Part shown: positions 8,472 through 17,240 of the stretch, one piece after another
Layout: each line of letters begins with the position of its first letter
How positions within the stretch are numbered: position 1 is the first letter of the stretch
Assembly (NCBI GenBank): GCA_023411795.1
Contig: JAEYOK010000027.1
Location: 85,455-149,454, forward strand
DNA: 64,000 bases
Reading direction: 5' to 3'
Source: Bacillota bacterium
GTDB taxonomy: Bacteria; Bacillota; Clostridia; DSM-8532
Position numbers and translations under genes: made by a program
The notes under the pieces: model-generated
The model's input: the letters and a program-made list of their open reading frames with translations, nothing else
Told to the model about the DNA's origin: nothing
Databases searched by the model: none

Positions 8472-8500
8472 ATGATAACATACAAATTTTTAGCCGTCAA
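8472..8500 (-). promoter_or_regulatory. Sigma-A type promoter for metK
   Basis: On the minus strand TTGACG (8500-8495), a 17-base spacer and TATCAT (8477-8472) form a good housekeeping promoter. Transcription would begin near 8465, just before the S-box aptamer. Confidence 0.7.
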
Positions 8501-8505
8501 GGACG

Positions 8506-8535
8506 TTGACAAACTTACAATTATGTAAATATAAT
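8506..8535 (+). promoter_or_regulatory. Sigma-A type promoter for the gene at 8571
   Basis: TTGACA (8506-8511), an 18-base spacer and TATAAT (8530-8535) match the vegetative consensus exactly in both boxes. The promoter faces right and is back to back with the metK promoter. Confidence 0.75.
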
Positions 8536-8570
8536 TGATATAAGTAAATAACAGCAAGGGAGTTAATTGA

Positions 8571-8975
8571 ATGAGTAAAATGAAAGATACGGCATTAGAC
8601 AGCTTCCAATACGCTGTGCAAGAGTTATTGGTTCGAAATAAAAGCATTTTGGATGAAATGTCCAAGCTGGAGGACTCCAATGCCCGTATAAACAGAACAA
8701 TTTCCAAGGCCGTCACTCAATGTGGTTGTATAAAAATTAATGCCTGTAAGCAGGAATATCCTGAGAACATGGATTTAGAAAGAATTAAAGAATCTTTAAA
8801 TTCACACTTGGAAGGAAAACTCTGCCCCAATTGCCGTGACATAATTGAAAAGGACATCGGGCGTCACTTGTTTTATCTTACGACTCTTTGCAATAATCTT
8901 GATTTGAATTTGTATGATATGATTCTAAAAGAATATGATAGACTACAGCTTCTGGGGAAGTATAGCTTAAGATAG
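8571..8975 (+). CDS. Conserved-looking small cytoplasmic protein, function unknown
   Basis: I cannot name this 134-aa protein. It is mainly helical, with a central cysteine cluster (CGCIKINAC) and a CPNC pair near residues 84-87. After that comes an amphipathic helix pair (EKDIGRHLFYLTTLCNNLDLNLYDMILKEY) that loosely recalls MazG-like all-alpha pyrophosphohydrolases. The acidic metal-binding helices of that family are not evident. GGGAG lies eight bases before the ATG and a strong promoter precedes it, so it is a real gene. Its end overlaps the convergent radA stop by 9 bp. Confidence 0.75.
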   Translation: MSKMKDTALDSFQYAVQELLVRNKSILDEMSKLEDSNARINRTISKAVTQCGCIKINACKQEYPENMDLERIKESLNSHLEGKLCPNCRDIIEKDIGRHLFYLTTLCNNLDLNLYDMILKEYDRLQLLGKYSLR

Positions 8976-10331
8976 TGTTTCAGAAAGGGCTTGATTGACG
9001 GTGGAAACCATCACAATATCAATGCCCTTTTCAATTCCTGATAAAATATTCTTTCCCAGTTTAGGTACTATACATCTTTTAAAACCAAGACGTAAGCACT
9101 CTGTTATCCTTTTTTCCATTTGGTTTACAGCTCTGACCTCACCTGTTAGGCCAACTTCTCCGAAAAATACTGTGGTAGGGTCTATTGCCTTATTTCTAAA
9201 GCTTGAAGCAATAGCCGCAATCACACCTAAATCTGCTGCGGGCTCATCCAGCTTAAATCCGCCCACCACATTAAGATATGCATCAAAGGCATTCAGTTGC
9301 ATTCCTACCTTTTTTTCCAGAACCGCCATTAGCATTGTCATACGGTTATAATCCATTCCGGTGGCCTGTCTGCGCGCCATACCAAAGCTTGTGGCGCTGA
9401 CAAGAGCTTGTACCTCAACCAATAGAGGACGCGTTCCTTCAATAAGCCCTACGACGGCTGATCCCGCTTGATCAGTAGCTCTACCTTCAAGCATAAGCGT
9501 AGAGGGGTTTACAACATCTTTAAGGCCTACCGAACTCATCTCAAAAATTCCTATTTCATTGGTAGAACCAAAGCGGTTTTTGACTGCTCGTATTATCCTG
9601 AAATCCTGGTGGCGCTCTCCCTCAAAATACAAAACCGTATCCACCATGTGCTCCAACACTCTGGGGCCCGCAATAGCGCCCTCTTTTGTAACATGTCCTA
9701 CTACAAAAACGGTGATGCCATTTTTCTTTGAAATTCGCAAAAGCTTAGCTGTAACATCACGAACCTGGCTCACACTTCCGGGAGCTGACGTTAGTGCTTC
9801 CGAATATATGGTCTGAATTGAATCAATAACAATAAAATCAGGCTTCTCTTTTTCAATCAGCCCTTCTATTCTTTCAAAGGAAGTCTCTGAAACCATAAAA
9901 ACAGATTTGCTTACAGCATTTAATCTGTCAGCTCTGAGCTTAATCTGCCCTACTGATTCCTCCCCGGAGACATAGAGCACTCTGCTGGATTTGGCTATTT
10001 GAGCGCACACCTGCAAAATGAGGGTTGATTTACCTATTCCGGGCTCTCCCCCAATTAAAATAAGAGACGCAGGAACCAGACCACCGCCCAGAACCCGGTC
10101 CAATTCAATACTTCCTGTTTTAATTCTGGATGTTTCGAGAATTTCAATTTCTGAAAGAGACATAAGCTTAGGCAAGGATTGGTCCATGACTTTTAAGGTG
10201 TGCTGTGGAGACTCTTCATAGACCTCTTCTATAAGAGTATTCCATTTGGTACAGGATGGGCATTTACCCATCCAACCGCTACTTTCATATCCACATTCGC
10301 TGCAAACATATTTACTGCGAAGTTTTGCCAT
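8967..10331 (-). CDS. radA: DNA repair protein RadA
   Basis: RadA (Sms) is a RecA-like, hexameric branch-migration helicase in homologous recombination. The 454-aa protein shows the N-terminal C4 zinc finger CSECGYESSGWMGKCPSC, Walker A GGEPGIGKST near residue 95, the RadA-specific KNRFG motif near residue 250, and a C-terminal Lon-protease-like domain (GGFKLDEPAADLGVIAAIAS). Length and order are canonical. It is followed on the same strand by no other gene, since its 3' end meets the convergent gene at 8571-8975. Confidence 0.96.
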   Translation of the reverse strand: MAKLRSKYVCSECGYESSGWMGKCPSCTKWNTLIEEVYEESPQHTLKVMDQSLPKLMSLSEIEILETSRIKTGSIELDRVLGGGLVPASLILIGGEPGIGKSTLILQVCAQIAKSSRVLYVSGEESVGQIKLRADRLNAVSKSVFMVSETSFERIEGLIEKEKPDFIVIDSIQTIYSEALTSAPGSVSQVRDVTAKLLRISKKNGITVFVVGHVTKEGAIAGPRVLEHMVDTVLYFEGERHQDFRIIRAVKNRFGSTNEIGIFEMSSVGLKDVVNPSTLMLEGRATDQAGSAVVGLIEGTRPLLVEVQALVSATSFGMARRQATGMDYNRMTMLMAVLEKKVGMQLNAFDAYLNVVGGFKLDEPAADLGVIAAIASSFRNKAIDPTTVFFGEVGLTGEVRAVNQMEKRITECLRLGFKRCIVPKLGKNILSGIEKGIDIVMVSTVNQALSETLS

Positions 10332-10354
10332 TGTATTGCCTCTTTCTTATTATA

Positions 10355-11743
10355 CTAGTGCCTTTTCCACTTAACACCCTGAGGTGTATCCATTAGCTCT
10401 ATACCCATATCTTTAAGCTTATCCCTGATTTCGTCTGAAAGCTTCCAGTTCTTGTCCTTCCTGGCCTGTTGTCTTGCTTCAATAAGGTGTTCTACCTCGG
10501 CATCCAACTCAGGTTCTTCTTGAGCTTTATGCACTGAGTCTTTTACACCCAGGCCAAAAATGGTATCCATCCTCAAGATTAAATCATAGATATCCTTTGA
10601 CTTTTCGGGGTATCTGACCATGTTCCATGCTATACCTAACGCTTTAGGGATATTTAAGTCGTCGTTTACGGCACCCTCGAAATCATTCATAAAGGAATTT
10701 AGAACATCCTTTGAAATCTCTGAAGTGCCTTCCTTATGCTGTAGAGCTCCTTCAATAAATCTATCATAGGAGACCTGGGATGCCTGCATAACATCCCATG
10801 TAAAATTAAGCTTATTTCTATAATGGGCATTTAAGCACATATATCTGAATGCCAGAGGATTAAAGCCTTTTTCCCGTAAATTGTCTATTGTATAGGCGTT
10901 ACCCAGGCTTTTAGACATTTTACCGTTATTAACCATCATAAACTCGCCGTGCATCCAGTAGTTTACCGCTGTATGTCCTAAGAGCGCTTCAGATTGGGCA
11001 ATCTCATTTTCATGATGAACCGGAATGTGGTCTACACCCCCGGTATGAATATCGAATCTATCACCCAGGTACTTTCTTCCCATAGCCGAGCACTCTATAT
11101 GCCATCCCGGATAACCCATTCCCCAGGGGCTTTCCCATTGCATAATATGTTCTTTGGGAGCTTTCTTCCATAGGGCAAAGTCAGCCGGATGTCGTTTCTC
11201 GTCATTTACCTCTACTCGTGCTCCGGCCATCTGGTCATCCAGATTCAAGCGTGATAGTTTTCCATATTCTTCAAACTTCGAAATATCAAAATATATACCA
11301 TCACTTGTCTCATAAGCGTAACCATTATCCAAAAGCCCCTTAACAAAGGCAATCATCTCCTGAATATGGTCTGTCGCCCTTGGAACAATTTCAGGCTTAT
11401 CAATGTTCAAAGCTACAATATCCCTCATGAACACTTCAGTGTAGTATTCAGCTATTTCCCAGGGGGTCTTCTGCTGCTCCCTAGCCCCTTTTACCATCTT
11501 GTCCTCGCCATCATCTTCGTCAGACACAAGATGTCCCACGTCAGTTATATTCATTACATTTAGAAGATTATAGCCATTATATTTTAGTGTCCTGCGAAGA
11601 ATATCCATAAAGATATAGGTTCGGAGGTTGCCTATATGGGCATAGTTATATACCGTAGGCCCGCAGGAATATATGGTCACTTTATCGGGCTTTATTGGGA
11701 TAAATTCTTCCTTTTGTCGGGTAAGTGTATTATAAATTTTCAT
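10355..11743 (-). CDS. cysS: Cysteinyl-tRNA synthetase
   Basis: CysRS charges tRNA-Cys with cysteine. Class I motifs are present: the HIGH-type AHIGN motif near residues 34-38 after the zinc-ligand Cys of SCGPTVYN, and KMSKS near residues 274-278. The WHIECSAM segment is typical. At 462 aa it is full length. It lies 15 bp downstream of cysE and 23 bp upstream of radA, so cysteine synthesis and charging are co-transcribed, as in many Firmicutes. Confidence 0.97.
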   Translation of the reverse strand: MKIYNTLTRQKEEFIPIKPDKVTIYSCGPTVYNYAHIGNLRTYIFMDILRRTLKYNGYNLLNVMNITDVGHLVSDEDDGEDKMVKGAREQQKTPWEIAEYYTEVFMRDIVALNIDKPEIVPRATDHIQEMIAFVKGLLDNGYAYETSDGIYFDISKFEEYGKLSRLNLDDQMAGARVEVNDEKRHPADFALWKKAPKEHIMQWESPWGMGYPGWHIECSAMGRKYLGDRFDIHTGGVDHIPVHHENEIAQSEALLGHTAVNYWMHGEFMMVNNGKMSKSLGNAYTIDNLREKGFNPLAFRYMCLNAHYRNKLNFTWDVMQASQVSYDRFIEGALQHKEGTSEISKDVLNSFMNDFEGAVNDDLNIPKALGIAWNMVRYPEKSKDIYDLILRMDTIFGLGVKDSVHKAQEEPELDAEVEHLIEARQQARKDKNWKLSDEIRDKLKDMGIELMDTPQGVKWKRH

Positions 11744-11758
11744 ATTTTTCTCCTTATT

Positions 11759-12478
11759 TTAAGCTTCGTGTGACTCTTTTTCTTCATCAATCTCCATATC
11801 AGGACACAGCCTTATTTTCATCTTCTTAAAGGCTTCTTCATAAACTGAAAGCTCTTTTTTTAATCTATCTACCTCACCCCGGATTCTACAGAACTCTTGA
11901 GATACCGGATCCGGTGTGTGAATCTGATCCAACTCGAAGCTTTGTCTAATCTTCTCTCCGGCACGCTTAACGGCTCTTCCGGGAACACCTACCACAGTGG
12001 TATCGGACTCTACTTCACTCAAAACAACCGCATTGGCACCTATTTTAGCGTTATCCCCTATTTTCATAGGTCCGAGAATTTTAGCTCCACTACTTATAAG
12101 TACATTATTGCCAACTGTGGGATGTCGTTTCCCCTTGTCCTTACCTGTTCCTCCAAGGGTTACACCATGATATATCGTGCAATAGTCACCTATTTCAGCA
12201 GTTTCTCCTATCACGACCCCCATACCGTGGTCTATAAACAAGCCCTTTCCTATTTTAGCACCCGGATGTATTTCTATTCCGGTTCTGTGACGAGCTAACT
12301 GAGAGATGGCGCGAGCAATAAAATAAAACCTGTGCTTATGAAACCAATGTGCTCTTCTATATGCTCTTACTGCTTTATACCCCGGGTACTGAAGAATAAC
12401 CTGCCAAACACCTCTGGCGGCAGGATCTCTATCAGCTATTGTTTTTGCTTCCTCATACCACTTAAACATATCTTCCAC
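11759..12478 (-). CDS. cysE: Serine O-acetyltransferase
   Basis: Catalyses serine + acetyl-CoA to O-acetylserine, the committed step of cysteine synthesis. The protein has an N-terminal helical part and then left-handed beta-helix hexapeptide repeats (IHPGAKIGKGLFIDHG, VVIGETAEIGDYC, GAKILGPMKIGDNAKIGA). At 239 aa it is the short, epsC-like type. A C-terminal charged extension of about 60 residues, coiled-coil-like (RGEVDRLKKELSVYEEAFKKM), is longer than in the minimal enzyme. No T-box or S-box leader was recognised upstream. Confidence 0.94.
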   Translation of the reverse strand: MEDMFKWYEEAKTIADRDPAARGVWQVILQYPGYKAVRAYRRAHWFHKHRFYFIARAISQLARHRTGIEIHPGAKIGKGLFIDHGMGVVIGETAEIGDYCTIYHGVTLGGTGKDKGKRHPTVGNNVLISSGAKILGPMKIGDNAKIGANAVVLSEVESDTTVVGVPGRAVKRAGEKIRQSFELDQIHTPDPVSQEFCRIRGEVDRLKKELSVYEEAFKKMKIRLCPDMEIDEEKESHEA

Positions 12479-12616
12479 CTAATATGCATTTATGTTCTAT
12501 CTTATTATGCATCCTTGATAGCAATGCTCAGGCCTTTTTGCTATATCCTATGGATATTATATTATAACATCCGGCATTCAGACACAAGAACAAACTACTT
12601 TCAAATATATAGTATA

Positions 12617-12645
12617 AGGCAGCGAAAATTGATTCTTCGCTGCCT
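12617..12645. terminator. Hairpin between coaW and cysE, possible terminator
   Basis: AGGCAGCGAA (12617-12626) pairs perfectly with TTCGCTGCCT (12636-12645). It lies 47 bp after the coaW stop. Flanking T-runs are weak on both strands. Confidence 0.5.
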
Positions 12646-12691
12646 GAATTATATATTACTTACTAAATAATAAACTTAATAGAACCCTTAC

Positions 12692-13513
12692 TTATTTCAA
12701 GGGGGTAACAAGAGCCGCTCCGGCTGCAGTGGCATATTCGGCGTGATCTGGAATATGAAAATTAATATTAAATAAATCGGTCAGACCGTCGAATATAGCC
12801 TTTGACTGGGGTACATTGGTCAGATTACCTGTGAGTACAACATCGTTTACATTTTCTTTTCTCGATGCGAACACAGCCATCATACCTATAGTCTGGAACA
12901 CAAGGTTAATAATACCGAGGGCAACATCGGCTTTTGAGGCAAGGTCACTTATCTTGCCAAAGTTAGATGCGGTGGTTTCCTTTGTTAAGCCCACAACTTC
13001 ATCATGAGAGATATCGGCTATTGATAGATCAATATGCTTCAAATCGCCGGTTTTTGCCATTTCTACAATATCATTAAAATTTCTTATATTGAGCATACGG
13101 TTGGAAAGCCCCAATAGGGTTCCGCCTCCTACTCCCGTTCCGCCGATATGTCGAGCCTTTTCACCATCTGCCATAACGTATGCGGTTCCGGTACCCATAC
13201 TTACTATTACCGCCCTTTTCAGCTTGCTCAATGACAGGCCGCCCAAACCTATGGCAAGAAACTCGTCCACCTTGTAGGTAGGAATATTGTATATTTTATC
13301 GTCTATGAATGTAGAGCCGACACCTGTCACCATAATATTGTCTATATCGGACAACTGTAATTTATTTTCATTTAGGAATCGACCAAAAGCTCCGTAAACA
13401 GAGGACAGCGGATCGGTAGCCTTCACCAGTATAGGACTAAATAATTCTCCGTTATTTAGCCCCACTATTTTTGTGGTACTACCCCCAATATCAATGCCTA
13501 TAATCTTCCCCAT
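12692..13513 (-). CDS. coaW: Type II pantothenate kinase
   Basis: Phosphorylates pantothenate, the first step of coenzyme A synthesis. The 273-aa protein has the ASKHA-fold phosphate 1 loop GIDIGGSTTKIVG at its N-terminus, a GTGTAYV loop near residue 105 and a GGTGVGGGTLLGLS segment, typical of CoaW rather than type I or III kinases. It lies just downstream of an ECF-type substrate-specific component, which suggests coupled uptake and trapping of the vitamin. Confidence 0.92.
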   Translation of the reverse strand: MGKIIGIDIGGSTTKIVGLNNGELFSPILVKATDPLSSVYGAFGRFLNENKLQLSDIDNIMVTGVGSTFIDDKIYNIPTYKVDEFLAIGLGGLSLSKLKRAVIVSMGTGTAYVMADGEKARHIGGTGVGGGTLLGLSNRMLNIRNFNDIVEMAKTGDLKHIDLSIADISHDEVVGLTKETTASNFGKISDLASKADVALGIINLVFQTIGMMAVFASRKENVNDVVLTGNLTNVPQSKAIFDGLTDLFNINFHIPDHAEYATAAGAALVTPLK

Positions 13514-13560
13514 AAGCTTACTACCTCACTTAGAATTCTTGTGTTTCGTTCTTCCTTCTG

Positions 13561-14163
13561 TTATCCTTTCGATTTATCTATTTTTTTATATCGAAAATAC
13601 GCCAGAGATATGGGCATGGTTATTAGCCCACTGATAATTGCTTCAGCAATAGCGTTTGTTGCAACTACCGACACCAAAATAACCCCAAAGGGCACTCCTG
13701 CCTTTTCCACCAATTCCTTTGCATAAACCAGATATAACATTAGGAAAACCAAAACAGTATTAGTTATACTTCCTGCCATACCCCCGATAAAGGTACTAAT
13801 GGTGTTTTTTATGGATGGCTTTCTAATAAGCTTTGATATCCCGAAGTAAACCAAATATGCAATCAAACCTATAAAAATTCTGGGGAGAACTGAAATAAGC
13901 GGGTTCATAAAGAACGGGTCTAAAATTGTAACAGGTCGTGTAAGGGCATGTATCCAACCGACAACACCCAATGCGGTTCCCATAATCAACCCTGCAATGG
14001 GTCCAAGAACAATTCCTGTAATTATGGTCGGAATATGAATAATGGTTGCGCTGATCGCTCCTAACGGAATTGCACCTAAGGGAGTCATGTCCAGAATGAT
14101 GGTAATGGCCAACATGAGGCCGAGAAAAGTTAAGCTTCTCGGGCTTTTAAAAAGATTTTTCAT
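13561..14163 (-). CDS. ECF transporter S component, probably for pantothenate
   Basis: Hydrophobic 200-aa protein with about five or six membrane segments and the small-residue-rich N-terminal helix region typical of energy-coupling-factor S components (LGLMLAITIILDMTPLGA; GIVLGPIAGLIMG). These subunits bind a vitamin and dock on a shared ECF ATPase/transmembrane module encoded elsewhere. Start is ATG 14163 with GGAGG five bases upstream. The in-frame ATG at 14181 lacks a site. Pantothenate specificity is inferred only from the neighbouring coaW. Confidence 0.82.
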   Translation of the reverse strand: MKNLFKSPRSLTFLGLMLAITIILDMTPLGAIPLGAISATIIHIPTIITGIVLGPIAGLIMGTALGVVGWIHALTRPVTILDPFFMNPLISVLPRIFIGLIAYLVYFGISKLIRKPSIKNTISTFIGGMAGSITNTVLVFLMLYLVYAKELVEKAGVPFGVILVSVVATNAIAEAIISGLITMPISLAYFRYKKIDKSKG

Positions 14164-14258
14164 TTTTTCCTCCGTTCTCATTCCCTAGAAGGGATATGAT
14201 TCGAATTTGCTTACTGGTAATATGTCCGGCTTTTAAGTTTAAAATGCCGACTGCAGAT

Positions 14259-14288
14259 ATTCTAGCATAATAAATCGATTTGATACAA
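14259..14288 (-). promoter_or_regulatory. Possible promoter for the ECF-coaW pair
   Basis: On the minus strand TTGTAT (14288-14283), an 18-base spacer and TAGAAT (14264-14259) lie about 100 bp before the S-component start. Confidence 0.45.
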
Positions 14289-14441
14289 GAACATATGATA
14301 CCATAATCAATACCATTGTCTGCATTATTTTTGGTAACTTTTTATATATTAGCAATTATGTTTTCTCCATATTTTTTTGTTGTCGAACTATGCTGTTATC
14401 TGTGATAAAATGTAATCATAAATTTTAAATGGGTGATTATT

Positions 14442-15326
14442 TTGCATCATGTGTTTATTGTTAATCCTATAGCTGGCAAAGGCAGAGCTTTACAGATGAA
14501 GCCAGAAATTGAGTCCCGATTTAGTAACTTTGCTCATACTTATGAGATTTTCGTTACAAAAACTCCGGGCCATGCACAAGAAATAGCAAAGGAAGCTGCA
14601 TACAGTAATGATAATGTGCGGATTTACGCCGTCGGCGGAGATGGAACTCTAAACGAGGTTGTCAACGGTATGGCAGGTTCTAAATCAGAGCTTGGTATAA
14701 TACCTTGTGGCTCAGGTAATGATGCGGCTCGTCTCCTCTATCCGGTGACGGATCCCATTAAACTTATTAAGGTTCTTCCCGCATCGGATTCGATACCTGT
14801 TGATTTAGGTAAGCTTAATGAAAAATACTTTATTAACATTGCTTCCATAGGCTTTGACGCTGAAGTGGTCATAAACACTAACTATTTTAAAAAAATGCCT
14901 TTAGTTTCGGGCTCTACAGCATATATTTTAGGGGTTTTAACCACCCTAATTAAGTGTAAAAAGCACAAACTTAAAATTACCCTTGATGATAATTCACCTG
15001 TTGAAAAAGAGTTTTTACTTTCCATGTTTGCAAACGGTACTTTTTATGGTGGCGGTATGAAAGCCGCTCCCAGTGCTAAAATCGATGACGGAATATTGGA
15101 CTTCTATTTAGTAGATTCTCTTCCTCGCTTAAAAATCCTAAAATTCTTCCCCCTGTTCCAAAAAGGACAACACGAGACTATGAAGGAAGTCGCCCATATC
15201 CGGGGAATGAAAGCCCTTGTTGAAAGCGACATTCCCTTTCCTGTAAACGTTGATGGTGAGGTCCATATGGAAACCCGCGTTACTATTGAAATTTTGCCCC
15301 AGAACATAAACGTAATTATTCCTTAG
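14442..15326 (+). CDS. Diacylglycerol kinase family lipid kinase
   Basis: YegS/DgkB-type kinase of about 294 aa, likely phosphorylating diacylglycerol or a related lipid at the inner membrane face. It shows the nucleotide-binding VGGDGTLNEVVNG motif near residues 65-77 and PCGSGNDAAR about 25 residues later. The frame opens at GTG 14433, but TTG 14442 has GGGTGA five bases upstream and gives the usual HHVFIVNPIAGKG start. It overlaps the convergent cysQ-like gene by 11 bp. Confidence 0.88.
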   Translation: MHHVFIVNPIAGKGRALQMKPEIESRFSNFAHTYEIFVTKTPGHAQEIAKEAAYSNDNVRIYAVGGDGTLNEVVNGMAGSKSELGIIPCGSGNDAARLLYPVTDPIKLIKVLPASDSIPVDLGKLNEKYFINIASIGFDAEVVINTNYFKKMPLVSGSTAYILGVLTTLIKCKKHKLKITLDDNSPVEKEFLLSMFANGTFYGGGMKAAPSAKIDDGILDFYLVDSLPRLKILKFFPLFQKGQHETMKEVAHIRGMKALVESDIPFPVNVDGEVHMETRVTIEILPQNINVIIP

Positions 15327-16101
15327 TAAAAAGCAGAGCGTTTTCTTCTTTATTTATTGCGTAGAACCCTGTTGGATTTTCAGGGTTTTCCTTGTTATAC
15401 AAAAACGTATTCCCTTCCATTCCCATGAATAGCCCGCCTGCCTCTGTGACTATAATTTCCATAGCAGCAGTATCCCACTCCATAATCCTGCCAAAACGGT
15501 AATAAACCTCTACGTCGCCTCTTGCCAAAAGGCATCCCTTATATGCACTTCCGGCGGGTATAACATTTTTTATACTATTATCTTCGATAAGTTTTTCCAG
15601 CTCGGGATTGTGGTGAGTACGGCTCTTTGTAAGCCTTATATCCTCCGTTCTCTGAGATACAAAAAGACGTTCTTCTTTTCCATTTATCAGTGAATAAGTT
15701 CCCATACCTTTTATAGCATAATACAACTGATCATAAACCGGGACATAGATGACTCCCAAGACAGGCCTTCCCCATTCAGTCAGAGCAATATTAACAGTGA
15801 ACTCATCACTTCTATTAATGAATTCTTTTGTGCCGTCAAGAGGGTCCACAACAAAGCAGTATCTTGCTCCCAGTCTTGAAGAGTCATCCTCTGATTCCTC
15901 GGATAAAACTGGAATGTCAGGATAAACTTCCTTTAGACCACTAACTATAAGACTATCCGCCTTTTTATCAGCATCAGTTACGGGCGATTTATCTTTTTTT
16001 AACACTATATGAAACTCCTTTTTATAAAACTTTAGTATCTCTTTCCCGGCAACAATTGAAAGTTTCTTCATGGTATCGAGAGTATCTTTTGAATTTATCA
16101 A
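15316..16101 (-). CDS. cysQ: 3'(2'),5'-bisphosphate nucleotidase CysQ-like
   Basis: Inositol-monophosphatase-superfamily enzyme of 261 aa, expected to dephosphorylate 3'-phosphoadenosine 5'-phosphate, a by-product of sulfate assimilation and holo-ACP synthase turnover. Motifs are VLSEESEDD, the metal site VDPLDGTKEFINR near residues 84-96, and EWDTAAMEIIVTEAGG near 203-218. TTG 16101 with GGAG seven bases upstream is the start. The gene follows the DUF3343 gene by 16 bp. Inositol monophosphatase itself is the alternative, but the DGTKEF form favours CysQ. Confidence 0.87.
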   Translation of the reverse strand: MINSKDTLDTMKKLSIVAGKEILKFYKKEFHIVLKKDKSPVTDADKKADSLIVSGLKEVYPDIPVLSEESEDDSSRLGARYCFVVDPLDGTKEFINRSDEFTVNIALTEWGRPVLGVIYVPVYDQLYYAIKGMGTYSLINGKEERLFVSQRTEDIRLTKSRTHHNPELEKLIEDNSIKNVIPAGSAYKGCLLARGDVEVYYRFGRIMEWDTAAMEIIVTEAGGLFMGMEGNTFLYNKENPENPTGFYAINKEENALLFTKE

Positions 16102-16117
16102 ATCTTCATCTCCAAAA

Positions 16118-16375
16118 TCAAATTATTTTAATGTATTTCTTACGGTCTTGGACAAACTCTATTCTATAGGCCTCCCTCACAGGACAGCCAAAGGCTACGC
16201 TCGTACTTATAACCTGGTTTAAATACTGCTCAGGAAACAGGAGACAATAGCCACATCCTGTTTTGGTAACTTTACATGGTGTTGATATAACTTGAAAAAC
16301 AATCCCCCTCTGTTCAAAAACCCGACAGATTCTATATGCATAATTCCCCGAATCATAAAGGGCAATACAATCCAT
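16118..16375 (-). CDS. DUF3343-like small protein
   Basis: 85-aa cytoplasmic protein resembling the DUF3343 family, which has been suggested to act as a selenium or sulfur carrier. The order is a start like 'alYdSgnyAyric..fe.rGi.fqvi.TPc', a conserved TPCKVTKTGCGYCLLF segment with three cysteines, and a short C-terminal helix. I choose ATG 16375 (AGGTG six bases upstream) over GTG 16384. It appears co-transcribed with the CysQ-like gene. Confidence 0.72.
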   Translation of the reverse strand: MDCIALYDSGNYAYRICRVFEQRGIVFQVISTPCKVTKTGCGYCLLFPEQYLNQVISTSVAFGCPVREAYRIEFVQDRKKYIKII

Positions 16376-16509
16376 AGCATGCACCTATTATATCATAATC
16401 ATAATATATGCTATTCCTTTTTAGATAAAGATGATACTAACTTGATTTCCCTGAGATTAGTAGCCCAGCACTAATGGTGCGCCTACGTATACGTATCATG
16501 CTTATCTCC

Positions 16510-16539
16510 TTGACATGAAGAATCGGGGTGAAGTATAAT
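16510..16539 (+). promoter_or_regulatory. Promoter for tRNA-Arg
   Basis: TTGACA (16510-16515), an 18-base spacer and TATAAT (16534-16539), a consensus pair ending 38 bp before the tRNA. Confidence 0.78.
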
Positions 16540-16577
16540 GTTTAATGCGCTTGTGAATTTGTTACTCGCGTTGCTAT

Positions 16578-16654
16578 GCGCCCGTAGCTCAGTCGGATAG
16601 AGCACAAGTTTCCTAAACTTGGTGTCGCACGTTCAATTCGTGTCGGGCGTACCA
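16578..16654 (+). tRNA. tRNA-Arg, anticodon CCT
   Basis: 77 bases including an encoded CCA end. The acceptor stem GCGCCCG pairs with CGGGCGT with one G-T wobble, and the D arm contains TAGCTCAGTCGGATAGA. The anticodon stem-loop is CAAGT-TTCCTAA-ACTTG with CCT at 16612-16614. The T arm contains GTTCAATTC. The CCT anticodon reads AGG, so the tRNA is arginine. It stands alone, with its own promoter and terminator. Confidence 0.97.
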
Positions 16655-16695
16655 AAAGAGCCGATAATTTTTCATTGAAATTTATCGGCTCTTTT
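16655..16695 (+). terminator. Terminator of the tRNA-Arg gene
   Basis: AAAGAGCCGATAA pairs with TTATCGGCTCTTT immediately after the CCA end, and a T-run follows. The mirrored A-tract means it may also stop transcripts of the acetyltransferase gene on the other strand. Confidence 0.88.
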
Positions 16696-16782
16696 CTATA
16701 TGTAGTGTAACTACAATTAATTTTTTCTTACAGCTCTTTGATTACTTCCTGATCTTTGGCATTGGCAAGCTACCTGTCTACT

Positions 16783-17184
16783 TCAATCCATATAGATTGC
16801 AAATCCGCTCTTGGCGTCATTACTGAAACCTAGGCTTTTGTAAAATTCATGGGCTTCCTTACGTTTATTGGAGCTTAATAGCATTACTTTATAGCAATTG
16901 TGTTCCCGTGCGAATTCCAAGAGCAGTTGAAATGTAGTGCGACCAAAGCCCCGTCTTCGGAAATCGGGGTGGGTTATGACATTCTCTATTACTGCGTAAG
17001 GTCTTCCGGTACGGGTGAGGTTAGGAATAATAGTTATATTGCTAGTGGCAATAATTTTTTCCTCTTCCTCTACCACCACATAGCGATACCTTTCCTGATT
17101 ATTCATAATCTCATCCCATACAGTTTTCAAATGAGCTAAAGACCCTATGGCATCTTCCGGATGAAGGATTTCATATAAATCCAT
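16783..17184 (-). CDS. GNAT family acetyltransferase
   Basis: 133 residues from the first ATG. It contains the acetyl-CoA-binding motif HPDFRRRGFGRTTFQLLLEFA and a C-terminal YKSLGFSNDAKSGFAIYMD, both typical GNAT elements. The substrate is unknown. The start is uncertain: in-frame codons just upstream of the ATG read RFAGYNDFEGI, which looks like the missing first beta strand of a GNAT domain, but no ATG, GTG or TTG opens that frame. The gene may begin at a rare codon or be trimmed at its 5' end. It follows the ABC exporter gene by about 56 bp. Confidence 0.8.
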   Translation of the reverse strand: MDLYEILHPEDAIGSLAHLKTVWDEIMNNQERYRYVVVEEEEKIIATSNITIIPNLTRTGRPYAVIENVITHPDFRRRGFGRTTFQLLLEFAREHNCYKVMLLSSNKRKEAHEFYKSLGFSNDAKSGFAIYMD

Positions 17185-17240
17185 TATCCCTTCAAAATCA
17201 TTATATCCGGCAAATCTGGCTCCCTTAGATAAACCTTCTC

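Noticed and set aside
12479..12690. T-box or other leader upstream of cysE
   Set aside because: No specifier-loop or T-box sequence was found. Only a simple hairpin is visible.
16481..16496. TACGTATACGTA palindrome upstream of tRNA-Arg
   Set aside because: Short alternating sequence that is self-complementary by composition. No nearby regulator points to it.
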